A DNA stretch of 64,000 nt, from positions 2,232,001-2,296,000 of the forward strand of contig NZ_JAUSXF010000001.1 in assembly GCF_030816475.1 (NCBI RefSeq), in the 5' to 3' direction. Of this stretch, positions 1-7,931 are shown piece by piece. Position numbers and translations under genes: made by a program. The number at the start of each line of letters is the position of its first letter. Position 1 is the first letter of the stretch. The notes beneath the pieces are model-generated. The model saw nothing but the letters and a program-made list of their open reading frames with translations. It ran no database searches and was not told where the DNA came from. This DNA comes from Arthrobacter pascens. Its GTDB lineage: Bacteria > Actinomycetota > Actinomycetes > Actinomycetales > Micrococcaceae.

Positions 1-80
1 GTGACATTGATGCCTTCCGTCAGGAGATGGCCGGTCAGTTCCAGAATGCGCTCAGCGCCGAAAGTCCAAAGCAAAAGTAG
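1..80 (+). CDS. C-terminal end of an unidentified protein (partial)
   Basis: An open frame enters from the left edge in frame 3 and stops at TAG 78-80, giving about 25 residues that end ...QNALSAESPKQK. The stretch is hydrophilic with codon use like the neighbouring genes, so it is probably the tail of a gene that starts outside the window. It is too short to assign. It converges on the GntR gene at 91-771, leaving about ten bases between the two stops. Confidence 0.4.
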   Translation, partial: DIDAFRQEMAGQFQNALSAESPKQK

Positions 81-90
81 GCGTGGCTGA

Positions 91-771
91 TTAGCTTTTG
101 AGCTCGTCGGAGTCGAAAAGCCCGCTAATGAGGTTTCCGAGGTGGGACCAATGTTCTCCTGACAGGCCAGCGGCTGCTTCGGCATCGCCTTGTTCACACA
201 CACGGATGAGTTCATCGTGGTGGTTGATGGTCTCCTCGCCACCGAGGAGCCCGGAGAACTTACGATAGAGAATTCTGTGGAGCTGTGGGTGGAGCTGTTC
301 GATGATGCGCTTAATGACAGGGTTTCCTGCGGCGTCGATGACCACTGCATGGTATGCATCGTCTGCAGCCAGCGCTTTCGAGACGTCCTGTTTTTGCACC
401 GCTGCGGCAAACTTCCGGTTCGCTTGGCGCATTGCCTGGAAGTCACGTTCAGTAAGGCGCGGGACAGCAGTGGCCATCGCCAAGGAGTCGAGGGCCTTGA
501 GGACGGCGAGGTTTGCCGCGACGTCGTCCTGGTTGAGTGTCGACACACGCGTGTAAACCCCGGGCTTGGCTTCGATGAGTCCGCTTTCGACCAGCCGGGT
601 AAGTGCTTCCCGTACAGGGGTTCTGCTCAGGCCAAGCATTTCCGCTAGTTCAGCGTCCTTGATTTTCTCGCCGGGCGCGAGCTCACCGCGGACAATGGCG
701 TCCCTGAGGCGGTCGTAAGCTGCGTCGCTCATTTTCGGTCGCTCAACGGCGCTGCTGCGGGCAAGTGGCAT
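91..771 (-). CDS. GntR-family transcriptional regulator, FCD (FadR-like) subfamily
   Basis: The 226-residue protein has an N-terminal winged helix (about residues 15-75, with LSRTPVREALTRL as recognition-helix region) and an all-alpha FCD effector domain (about 85-215) with conserved FCD-type Asp/His positions such as DDAYH. Such proteins bind small organic acids or amino acids and usually repress neighbouring catabolic genes. It lies 20 bp downstream of the racemase on the same strand, so it is probably the last gene of a proline dehydrogenase-racemase-regulator transcript. A motif directly before its start recurs before the racemase, suggesting autoregulation. Start ATG 771 lacks a clear ribosome site; ATG 732 is an alternative. 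Confidence 0.85.
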   Translation of the reverse strand: MPLARSSAVERPKMSDAAYDRLRDAIVRGELAPGEKIKDAELAEMLGLSRTPVREALTRLVESGLIEAKPGVYTRVSTLNQDDVAANLAVLKALDSLAMATAVPRLTERDFQAMRQANRKFAAAVQKQDVSKALAADDAYHAVVIDAAGNPVIKRIIEQLHPQLHRILYRKFSGLLGGEETINHHDELIRVCEQGDAEAAAGLSGEHWSHLGNLISGLFDSDELKS

Positions 772-794
772 ATTGCATACTGTACTTCGTATTA
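771..794. promoter_or_regulatory. Putative GntR operator upstream of the GntR gene
   Basis: TATTGCATACTG and CGTATTA, separated by five bases, lie between the racemase stop and the GntR start. The same two blocks, without the five-base spacer, occur at 1624-1643 before the racemase. The FCD-GntR protein encoded next door is the obvious candidate to bind both; that is inference. Confidence 0.4.
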
Positions 795-1583
795 CTGGCC
801 GGAAAGAACGCGCTGCACCACCGCATCCGCCAAAATTTCAGCGGGATCGACGAACGGAACCGGGATGTCAATGCCGGAGAGTCCCACAGGAACTTCCGTG
901 CAACCCCCGATGATTACCTGGGCGCCCGCATCAATCAGACCCTGGGCCGCCTCACTGAATCCCGTGCGGACCGCGGAGCCAGTCCTGCCCGCCTTGATGG
1001 CGCGGATGGAGTCCATGACAAGCTCCTGGCCGGCGCCGTCAGGCGTGATGACAGCTACGCCCTTCCGATCAAGCCATGATTGATATGGTCCAGCCTTTTG
1101 GGTTCCTGTCGTTGACAGCAGTCCGACCCTCTGAACGGTTGGCGAAAGCCGCTGGATGTACTCCGCTGTTTCCTCGATCATGTGGATAATCGGGATTTCG
1201 ACCGCGGTCTGGACGGCCTTGAGGAAGGCGTGCGCAGTGTTGCACGGGACGGCCAGCATCCCGGCGCCGGCCTCTTTCAGGAGCATGGCCCCCGCTATCA
1301 GCGCTGGCGTTGGATCCGCACCATGGGTCAGCAGCGCCTCTGTCCTGTCCGGAATCTTGGGGTCTGACCAGATCAGCACCTGAAGGTGCTCCTGATCGCG
1401 CGTGGCAGGGGTCGCGCGGACCAGTTTGAGGTAGAAATCCGCCGTCGCTTCCGGGCCCATTCCTCCCAGAATCCCCACAACGCGTCGCACATCAGACTTC
1501 GACGCGGACTCAATCCGCCCATGGCCGGGTGACGGGAAGAAGTGCCGAGGGGCTGACACCTTCATGATGGTCCGAGTCTTCAT
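792..1583 (-). CDS. Aspartate/glutamate racemase family protein
   Basis: The 263-residue protein opens the conserved domain with VVGILGGMGPEAT (about residues 35-47). It has the two family cysteines, in AVPCNTAH (Cys ~114) and GGCTEVP (Cys ~228), which act as paired acid/base catalysts in PLP-independent Asp/Glu racemases. The substrate could be aspartate, glutamate or a related compound; hydantoin racemases share the fold. I chose ATG 1583 over GTG 1631 because an operator-like motif covers the GTG. It lies between proline dehydrogenase and a GntR regulator on one strand, which suggests a small amino-acid catabolic unit. Confidence 0.8.
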   Translation of the reverse strand: MKTRTIMKVSAPRHFFPSPGHGRIESASKSDVRRVVGILGGMGPEATADFYLKLVRATPATRDQEHLQVLIWSDPKIPDRTEALLTHGADPTPALIAGAMLLKEAGAGMLAVPCNTAHAFLKAVQTAVEIPIIHMIEETAEYIQRLSPTVQRVGLLSTTGTQKAGPYQSWLDRKGVAVITPDGAGQELVMDSIRAIKAGRTGSAVRTGFSEAAQGLIDAGAQVIIGGCTEVPVGLSGIDIPVPFVDPAEILADAVVQRVLSGQ

Positions 1584-1623
1584 AGCAGTCGTTTCTGATT
1601 GGAGAGGAAGCAGATCTCCAATA

Positions 1624-1643
1624 TATTGCACACTGCGTATTAC
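1624..1643. promoter_or_regulatory. Putative GntR operator upstream of the racemase
   Basis: TATTGCACACTGCGTATTAC contains the inner inverted repeat GCA-CAC-TGC and shares both blocks with the motif at 771-794. It sits about 40 bp before the chosen racemase start, where an operator would be expected. Confidence 0.4.
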
Positions 1644-1769
1644 GTAAAGCCGCCTGTAAGGAGGACGTCAGAATTCTGCCACTATGGGATCGTGTGCGTT
1701 GCCGGGAGCGTTTCACCGGTCAGAAGCGACGAAGCAACAGCACGCCGGGGGCTTGACGGACCGTGAAGG

Positions 1770-2711
1770 TCAGTTTCCCGCTGCAACGATGGCGTCGAAT
1801 ACCCTTTCGGGGTCTTCGGCGATGCGGTTGAGCACATAGAGCCACCATTCGCCTCCAAAGATGGAGTATTCACGGGTGGTGAGATTGTCCGCGCGCAGGC
1901 GGTCCAAAGTCGAAGTGCCCAGCCCAAGTAGCATCTCGAACTCGACCTGCGGTACATCGCCGAGTCCAGGATGCCTCCGGAGGATTTCATCAATCAGCCC
2001 GGCATCGTGGGTGGCAAACGAGACCGGATGTCCTGCGTCGAGGAGCTGGTCGGCAAGGCGCAGGTAATTCTGATGCAGTTCGGAGCTTCCGCGTGGGTAC
2101 GCGACCTCAGCGGCCTCCAGGAATGCCCCCTTCACCAGCCTGATGGGTCCTGGCTTTTCCAGGAGACGCTCAAGATCCTTTTCGCTGCGGTGCAACCGCG
2201 CCTGCAGCGTGATACCGATACTCGCGCCGCTTGCACTGAGAGTGTCGTAGAGGTCCAGAACGAGGTCCGTCCGCTCTGATCCTTCCGCCGATATCATCAG
2301 GGCGGTGCCGAGCGGGGCCAAGGCGTCTGCCATGAGAAGGGCGTTCTCCAGGGCAAGTGACGGACTGACGATTGAGCCGATGTGCGAGAGGTCGAAAGAG
2401 ACCGTACTGCGGATCCCGGCCTGCCTCAATTGGTCGATCAGGTCCAGGAATACAGCCGTCTCGGCCTTTGCTAGTTCGGCATCGCGCACGCTTTCGCCGG
2501 CATATTCCAGACTGACCAGGTGGCCGCGAGCTACGCTCCGCTTGGCTGCTGCGATGGCATCATGGACAGTCTCTCCAGCCGTGTATCGTTCGGCAATCCG
2601 TGTGGCAACGGCAGCTAGAGCCGGGGACGCCATGACACGTGCTTTCAGATCCTCGTCCAATGCCCAGCCCCGCAGTACGTCAGCCGCTGCATCCCGCCCG
2701 GAATGTCCCAC
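1770..2711 (-). CDS. Proline dehydrogenase family protein
   Basis: The 313-residue protein matches the PRODH beta/alpha barrel, the FAD enzyme that oxidises proline to pyrroline-5-carboxylate. Recognisable segments are SLEYAGESV near residue 70, RLVKGAF near 190, SFATHD near 230 and FEMLLG near 255. The C-terminal substrate-binding segment reads WWLYVLNRIAEDPE, whereas PRODH/PutA proteins usually have an Arg-Arg pair followed by x-x-E; here the first Arg is Asn, so substrate preference may differ. Start GTG 2711 is preceded by GGAAAGG at good spacing. No P5C dehydrogenase lies nearby. Confidence 0.8.
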   Translation of the reverse strand: MGHSGRDAAADVLRGWALDEDLKARVMASPALAAVATRIAERYTAGETVHDAIAAAKRSVARGHLVSLEYAGESVRDAELAKAETAVFLDLIDQLRQAGIRSTVSFDLSHIGSIVSPSLALENALLMADALAPLGTALMISAEGSERTDLVLDLYDTLSASGASIGITLQARLHRSEKDLERLLEKPGPIRLVKGAFLEAAEVAYPRGSSELHQNYLRLADQLLDAGHPVSFATHDAGLIDEILRRHPGLGDVPQVEFEMLLGLGTSTLDRLRADNLTTREYSIFGGEWWLYVLNRIAEDPERVFDAIVAAGN

Positions 2712-2852
2712 AAAAACGCCTTTCCCTCGATCGTCTATTCGATCTTTAGGGAAAGCCCGCCGTACCGTCCGTCATCGGGGGGCATGTTGAGGGTGATTGA
2801 AGAATACTCCCGCCCATCCGACGCAGATTCATCGTTTCGGTCGGGAAAGCTC

Positions 2853-3092
2853 CTAGGAAATCGGGTGCAAGGCGGAGTCGAGTTCCAAGCCACGGAGCGC
2901 GCCAGTCGTCGCCCTCAATGTCCAGAGCGCAGGCATGCCGCTCAAGGCAGGCATCACCTCTCCCCTGATGATGAACCTCGCGTCGCTCGGACCCCCAGCG
3001 GCTGACCACCATCCGGTTTTCGGGCAGTAATGACCGGTGCGTGATGGTTCATCGAGAACGAGAGTCGAAGCAGCCGGACGACGTTTCTTCAT
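2853..3092 (-). CDS. Small hypothetical protein (79 aa)
   Basis: The start at ATG 3092 is set by the strong ribosome site GAAGGA seven bases upstream; ATG 3146 in the same frame lacks one. The core reads YCPKTGWWSA...RFIIRGEVMPALSGMPALW, a compact beta-rich pattern (Pro/Gly/Trp, then EVMP) that I associate with small uncharacterised bacterial proteins. No function is assigned. Its leader holds a short stem (GCCGGT...ACCGGC, 3114-3129), and a promoter/operator lies further upstream. Confidence 0.5.
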   Translation of the reverse strand: MKKRRPAASTLVLDEPSRTGHYCPKTGWWSAAGGPSDARFIIRGEVMPALSGMPALWTLRATTGALRGLELDSALHPIS

Positions 3093-3140
3093 GACATTTC
3101 CTTCACTGACAGAGCCGGTGGTTACCGGCTTTGGTTGGTG

Positions 3141-3174
3141 GTTCATACCGCCAGTGTAACGATTGTCAACAATC
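3141..3174 (-). promoter_or_regulatory. Promoter with palindromic operator for the small hypothetical gene
   Basis: On the minus strand TTGACA (3168-3163) is followed by a 16-base spacer and TATGAA. The -35 box is embedded in the inverted repeat GATTGT-N2-ACAATC (3161-3174), so a repressor bound there would occlude it. The cognate regulator is unknown; the MarR protein next door is one candidate. Confidence 0.4.
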
Positions 3175-3200
3175 TACGATAGCCCTGCGGTGATGTTTTT

Positions 3201-3710
3201 TTATTCATTCGCCGAGTGCTCCTTCTGGCGCGAGGACACCTGTTGCAGGTGGCGGCGCAAGCTGGCCGCTACCCCGCCGGCGGCCTCAAGTTCCTCCGGC
3301 GTCAACGCCTCGATAAAGAGCTGGTGGACGAGGCGCAGGTGCGGTGCCGATGAACTGCGGAATATCCGCGCCCCCTCGTCGGTGAGCTCGACTTCTGCGC
3401 CACGACTGTCATTGCCTGAGCGGTGCCGCCGGATGAGCCCACGGTTTTCCATGCGGCCCAGGTGGTGGGACAAGCGGCTCCGTTCCCAGCCAACCTGTTC
3501 TGCAAGCACGGAGGACCGCAGCCTGTGGTCGCCAGCCTCGCTCAGGGCCAGGAGCACGGCGTAATCCCCTGGCGATACGCCGGAAGTGGCCTGCAGCTCC
3601 GAGGCCAATGCCTGCCGCACGGCCTCGGCTGTCTCAACATACTCGCGCCAAACTGCCAGTTCGGCCGCAGTAGGGCTCTGCCTGGCACGTTTCCTGGTTT
3701 CGTTCTTCAC
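3201..3710 (-). CDS. MarR-family transcriptional regulator
   Basis: The 169-residue protein carries a MarR winged helix (about residues 40-130) with LRSSVLAEQVGWERSRLSHHLGRMENRGLIRR and a wing containing SRGAEVELTDEG. The start is GTG 3710, because AGGAGG lies exactly six bases before it; upstream ATGs at 3731 and 3740 lack a ribosome site and fall inside an operator palindrome. It is divergent from the luciferase-like oxidoreductase at 3801 and probably represses both through three near-identical palindromes. Its ligand is unknown. Confidence 0.88.
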   Translation of the reverse strand: MKNETRKRARQSPTAAELAVWREYVETAEAVRQALASELQATSGVSPGDYAVLLALSEAGDHRLRSSVLAEQVGWERSRLSHHLGRMENRGLIRRHRSGNDSRGAEVELTDEGARIFRSSSAPHLRLVHQLFIEALTPEELEAAGGVAASLRRHLQQVSSRQKEHSANE

Positions 3711-3722
3711 TATCTGCCTCCT

Positions 3723-3786
3723 GGTTGACATGTCAACCATACGGCGCAATGATTGACACGTCAATAATCTGATTGACATGTCAACC
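3723..3786. promoter_or_regulatory. Triple palindromic MarR operator between divergent genes
   Basis: Three copies of TTGACAYGTCAA lie at 3725-3736, 3753-3764 and 3773-3784. The first extends to a perfect 16-base palindrome, GGTTGACATGTCAACC (3723-3738). The centres are 28 and 20 bases apart. Each half-site contains TTGACA, so operator binding would block -35 recognition in both directions. Confidence 0.75.
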
Positions 3787-3800
3787 AAAGGAGACGAATC

Positions 3801-4860
3801 ATGAACGAAATGATTTTCGGGCTGGACACCTTCGGGGATGTCCCCACGGATGACGCCGGTGCACCCGTCAGCCACGCCCGGGCCATCAGGCAGCTGGTGG
3901 ACGAGGCAGTGCTCGCCGACGAACTGGGCGTGGATGGATGTCTTCACTGTCGGTGAACACCACCGCCCTGAGTATTCGGTATCAGCCCCCGAGACTGTCC
4001 TCGCGGGCATGGCCACCCGCACCTCACGCATCCGGCTCGGATCCGGTGTGACCGTACTAAGTTCCGATGACCCTGTGCGGGTTTTCCAGCGCTTCGCCAC
4101 CGTCGACGCACTCTCCAGCGGTCGCGCCGAGGTCATCCTCGGCCGCGGTTCCTTCACCGAATCGTTCCCGCTCTTCGGCTACGACCTCAAGGACTACGAC
4201 GTGCTCTTTGAGGAGAAGATCGAGATATTTGCGCGGCTTCTTGACGAGAAGCCGGTGACGTGGAGCGGCAGCGTGCGCGCACCCCTGGTCGATGCCGACG
4301 TGTACCCCAAGACAGAAGGCGGGCTCACAACATGGGTCGGCGTCGGCGGCTCACCGCAGTCCGTGGTCCGCACGGCGAAATACGGGTTCCCCATGATGCT
4401 CGCCATCATCGGCGGACAGCCGGAACGGTTCGCCCCCTTCATCGACCTCTATGAGCGGTCAGCCGCAGAATTCGGCACGAAGGCCTGGCCGGTCGGAATG
4501 CACTCCCCCGGATTCATCGCCGACACTGATGATCAGGCCAAAGAGATCTTCTGGCCCCACTACAAGGTGGTGCGGGACCGCATTGGAGCACTGCGCGGCT
4601 GGCCGCCTGTCCGCCGCGAAGACTTCGAGGCGGAAACCCGCCATGGCTCGATGTACGTCGGTTCTCCCGAGACCGTCGCCCGCAGGATCGCGCGTGCGGT
4701 AACTTCGCTCGGCGTCGGCCGCTTCGACCTCATCTTCAGCTCGGGAGCCCAGCCAGTCAGCGCCCGTCTTAAGGCCGTCGAACTCTACGGCAGCAAGGTG
4801 CTGCCAATGGTCCGCGAGATCCTCGCTGACCATGCCCGTCCCGGGTCGGCAGTCGCATGA
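3801..4860 (+). pseudogene. LLM-class flavin-dependent oxidoreductase, frameshifted
   Basis: From ATG 3801 (ribosome site AAAGGAG) the frame encodes MNEMIFGLDTFGDVP...LADELGVD, a typical start for luciferase-like F420/FMN oxidoreductases. A tandem duplication GATG-GATG at 3933-3940 shifts the frame and ends translation within six codons. The rest continues in the next frame as DVFTVGEHHRPEYSVSAPETV... to 4860, including LSSDDPVRVFQRF and EVILGRGSFTESFPLFGYD. Removing one GATG restores a full protein of about 350 residues. It is therefore a recently broken gene or a sequence error. It was probably the target of the divergent MarR regulator. Confidence 0.85.
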
Positions 4861-4947
4861 CGGGCACCCGCCAGTTCTATCGGAGCAGGCACACCGTGTT
4901 GGCAAGCCTTCCTGTTTACGCGTAATAACAAACGAAAGAAGATCATC

Positions 4948-5322
4948 ATGAACAGCGTCCTTTGGGTCATCACAGCCCTGCTCACCCTCACCTACGTCGC
5001 CGCGGGAGCTATGAAAATTGCCCAGCCCAAGGCGAAGCTTGCCGCCTCAGGGCAGGGGTGGGTCGAAGACTTCTCCGGCAGTACCGTCAAGCGCATCGGC
5101 GCAATCGAAATCCTGGCTGCCCTGGGCTTAATCCTTCCGGCCGTGCTGAACATCGCGACCATCCTGGTGCCTGTTGCCGCAACCGGACTCCTCCTGCTCA
5201 TGATTGGGGCGGCCATCACCCACGCCCGACGCGGAGAAATTCCAAACGTCATTATCAACGTCGTTCTCGGCATCCTTGCAGCAGGCATCGCGATTGCCCG
5301 CTTCGGTCCCTACAGCCTTTAG
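4948..5322 (+). CDS. DoxX-family membrane protein
   Basis: The 124-residue protein has four hydrophobic segments (about residues 3-22, 48-68, 72-90, 97-118) and an N-terminal TYVAAGAMKIAQPKAKL motif typical of DoxX/DoxD-like proteins. These are small membrane proteins often linked to quinone or thiol redox stress. A ribosome site (GAAAGAAG) precedes ATG 4948. It follows the oxidoreductase by about 90 bp and probably belongs to the same MarR-controlled unit. Confidence 0.78.
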   Translation: MNSVLWVITALLTLTYVAAGAMKIAQPKAKLAASGQGWVEDFSGSTVKRIGAIEILAALGLILPAVLNIATILVPVAATGLLLLMIGAAITHARRGEIPNVIINVVLGILAAGIAIARFGPYSL

Positions 5323-5331
5323 TCGAGATAC

Positions 5332-5379
5332 TTGGCTAGCCACATACTTTGTGTGTATTATGTGGCTAGCCACATAATA
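5332..5379. promoter_or_regulatory. Promoter covered by two palindromic operators
   Basis: A -35 box TTGGCT (5332-5337) and -10 box TATTAT (5356-5361) are separated by 18 bases. The -10 box lies in a perfect 24-base palindrome (5356-5379; left half TATTATGTGGCT, right half its complement). The -35 box lies in a second copy of the core TGGCTAGCCACATA (5333-5346). The likely binder is the MarR protein encoded at 6327-6824. Confidence 0.7.
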
Positions 5380-5401
5380 CGTTTCGACAAAGGAAGAGAT
5401 G

Positions 5402-6307
5402 ATGAAAGCTATCCAGTTTGATCAGTTCGGCGGTACCGAAGTTCTGCGCGAGGCCGACGTCGACGTCCCGCAACCCGGTCCCGGGCAGGTTCGTGTCCGG
5501 GTCAGTGCGGCCGGAGTTAACGCACTGGACGGGAAGATCCGCTCGGGCGCGCTGCAGGCGGTTTTCCCGACGCCGCTGCCCGTAATTCCGGGCTTCGAGG
5601 TCTCCGGCACCGTGGATGCAGTGGGCATCGGCGTAACGGACGTAGGCGTCGGAGACGAGGTCTTTGGGTGGTCAGATACCGGCGCCTACGCCGAGTACGC
5701 CTTGGCCACCACCGTGGCCCACAAGCCCGCCGGGCTTGATTGGGAACGCGCGGTCGCGCTCCCCGTGGCGGGCGAGGCGGCCGAGCGCGCCTTGGGCTTG
5801 CTCGGCATCGCCCCCGGGGAGACTTTGCTGGTGCATGGTGCGGCAGGAGCGGTCGGGACCATCGTGGTCCAGCTTGCCGCTGCCCGCGGTGTGCGCGTCA
5901 TTGGCACGGCCGGCCCGCACAACCAGGCCTATGTCGCCTCTCTCGGCGCCACTGCCACGTTGTACGGGGACGGGCTTGTCGGGCGGGTACACGCTCTCGC
6001 CCCCGACGGGGTGGACGCGGTGCTCGACGTTGCAGGTAAGGGAGCGCTCGAGGACTCCATCACCCTGCGCGGCGGTACCGACCGGATCGTCACCCTCGCT
6101 GATTTCCGCGCTCATCAGCTCGGGATCACTTTTGCCAACGGTGCCACGGAACGCTCGGCCGAGCGCCTGGGTGCGCTGGCGCAGGAAGCCGCCATCGGCA
6201 AGGTCGCCACAACAGTCACTGCCTACCCCCTCGCTCAGGCTGCAACGGCCCAGCAGCTCAGCGATACCGGGCACATCCGGGGCAAGATTGTACTCACCCT
6301 CAACTGA
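5402..6307 (+). CDS. NADP-dependent oxidoreductase, quinone oxidoreductase-like (MDR superfamily)
   Basis: The roughly 301-residue protein has an alcohol-dehydrogenase-like N-terminal domain (MKAIQFDQFGG..., AAGVNALDGKIRSG, about residues 1-115) and a nucleotide-binding domain with LLVHGAAGAVGTIVVQLAAARG (about 140-165). It lacks the structural zinc cysteines, as zinc-independent quinone/enone reductases do. It would reduce quinones or enones with NADPH. ATG 5402 (or 5399) follows AAAGGAAGAG. It is the first gene of an operator-controlled unit with MarR and SDR genes. Confidence 0.85.
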   Translation: MKAIQFDQFGGTEVLREADVDVPQPGPGQVRVRVSAAGVNALDGKIRSGALQAVFPTPLPVIPGFEVSGTVDAVGIGVTDVGVGDEVFGWSDTGAYAEYALATTVAHKPAGLDWERAVALPVAGEAAERALGLLGIAPGETLLVHGAAGAVGTIVVQLAAARGVRVIGTAGPHNQAYVASLGATATLYGDGLVGRVHALAPDGVDAVLDVAGKGALEDSITLRGGTDRIVTLADFRAHQLGITFANGATERSAERLGALAQEAAIGKVATTVTAYPLAQAATAQQLSDTGHIRGKIVLTLN

Positions 6308-6326
6308 CCGTGCCCGCATTTTGTGA

Positions 6327-6824
6327 ATGGACCGAATGATGCCGACCCCGGAACTGCACATCCCCAGTACCTTCGACCAGGGTCCGGTGAGCTACGCGAT
6401 CTTTCAACTGGCCCGCGCCCACCGGGGCTACGCTGCCGGCCTGCTCCGACAACTGGATCTGCATCCCGGACAGGAACTGGTGCTCATGCACCTCTTCGAC
6501 CGGGACGGCCAGACCCAGTCCGAACTGCTCGCCAGCGTCGGACTCGACCACTCAACCGTCTCGAAAACCTTGCGCCGCATGCAGGATGCCGGCCTTCTTA
6601 TCCGTCAGCCAGCTGACCACGACCGCCGCGTGATGGTCGTCCACCTCACTGAGAAGGGCCGGGCCATGCGCGAGCCGATCGACTCCATGTGGCGGACCTT
6701 GGAAGAAATCACGACGCGGAACCTTTCACCCCGGCAGGCGGAGTCCATGATGACCGCCGCTGACGCCATCGTTAGTGCCATCAACGCCCGGACCAAAACG
6801 GACCGGTTAGAAAGTGAGATCTGA
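6327..6824 (+). CDS. MarR-family transcriptional regulator
   Basis: The 165-residue protein has a central winged helix: [50 protein letters not shown] (given in two parts, about residues 58-107). It sits between an MDR oxidoreductase and an NmrA-like SDR, with a 1-bp stop/start overlap to the latter, so it is co-transcribed with both. It is the natural candidate to bind the palindromes at 5332-5379, giving a self-regulating electrophile- or quinone-response unit. Confidence 0.87.
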   Translation: MDRMMPTPELHIPSTFDQGPVSYAIFQLARAHRGYAAGLLRQLDLHPGQELVLMHLFDRDGQTQSELLASVGLDHSTVSKTLRRMQDAGLLIRQPADHDRRVMVVHLTEKGRAMREPIDSMWRTLEEITTRNLSPRQAESMMTAADAIVSAINARTKTDRLESEI

Positions 6825-7738
6825 TGACCACCCCTTCGACCCTCCCGGTCCTCGTCGTCGGCGCGACCGGCTCCCTCGGGGGCAAAGTCGTCGACGAACT
6901 GCTCAAACGCGGCAAGAGCGTCCGCGCGCTGGTCCGTTCCACCACCGACGCCAGCGGGCTTGAGAACAAGGGCGTCGAGATCGCCCGCGGCGACATGCTT
7001 GACCTCGACTCGCTCGTCACCGCCATGCGGGGCGCGGATGCCGTCATCACCACCGCCGCCGGATACACCCGCGGCGGCAAGAACGCGCAGGACATCGATA
7101 CCGTCGGCAACGCCAACCTCGCCGAAGCGGCCCGCCGAACCGGTATCCGACGATTCGTCCTGACCAGCATCCTCACCAGCGACCAGACCCCCCATGTCCC
7201 CCACTTCTGGCACAAAAAGGTCGCCGAGGACAAGCTGGAACAGCTCGGTGTCCCGTTCATCGCCCTGCGTCCAGGGGCGTTCATCGACCAGGTCGCAAGC
7301 ATGGGCGGCAACCCGGTCGAAAAAGGCCGAATGATGTGGCCGGGCAAGCCCTCCGTCCCGCTCACGTTCGTCCACACCTCCGACCTCGCGGCCTATCTGG
7401 CAGCAGCAGTGGACGCCGATGCCGGAGACAACGAGCGCGTCGACATCGGATGGGACCGGCCGGTCAGCGTGATCGAGTTGGCAAAACTCATAACTGCCAG
7501 CTCCGGGAAGCGGATCAAAGTGCGCGCAGTTCCTTCTGCCCTCACCCGCCTGATAGGCGCCCTGGCCGGGCGTTTCAGTCCTATCGTGCAGGACATGACG
7601 GCGATGTTCGGCTGGTTCGACACCGGCCGATACGTCGCAAACCCCCGGCGGCAGGAGCAGCTGTTCGGGCCGCCGCCCACTGCCGAGGACGTAATGGCCC
7701 GCGTCACCAACGAATTGGTGAAACCGGACCATCACTGA
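6824..7738 (+). CDS. NmrA-like SDR-family NAD(P)H-binding protein
   Basis: The 304-residue protein begins with the atypical SDR Rossmann motif VLVVGATGSLGGKVVDELLKRG (two overlapping segments, about residues 8-29). It continues with GDMLDLDSL, ADAVITTAAGYT and a C-terminal substrate domain. NmrA/YwnB-type proteins bind NAD(P)(H) and may act as reductases or redox sensors. Start ATG 6824 overlaps the MarR stop, indicating translational coupling. No classical YxxxK active site is evident. Confidence 0.8.
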   Translation: MTTPSTLPVLVVGATGSLGGKVVDELLKRGKSVRALVRSTTDASGLENKGVEIARGDMLDLDSLVTAMRGADAVITTAAGYTRGGKNAQDIDTVGNANLAEAARRTGIRRFVLTSILTSDQTPHVPHFWHKKVAEDKLEQLGVPFIALRPGAFIDQVASMGGNPVEKGRMMWPGKPSVPLTFVHTSDLAAYLAAAVDADAGDNERVDIGWDRPVSVIELAKLITASSGKRIKVRAVPSALTRLIGALAGRFSPIVQDMTAMFGWFDTGRYVANPRRQEQLFGPPPTAEDVMARVTNELVKPDHH

Positions 7739-7931
7739 GGTGGGCCACAATAATTGCGCTCCAAAGGATAACGCCTCTTCGGGCATGGCCCGCCAGGTCC
7801 TCACGGCACTTCGCGAATCGACGCGCATACCCACAGCGGATGAATGAGAGGACGCGTGAGCCGCCTACCGTTGGGTCGACGTCGGCTATCCGAAGGGATA
7901 GGAGCTTACCGGCTGCGGGGCAGACCTGACG

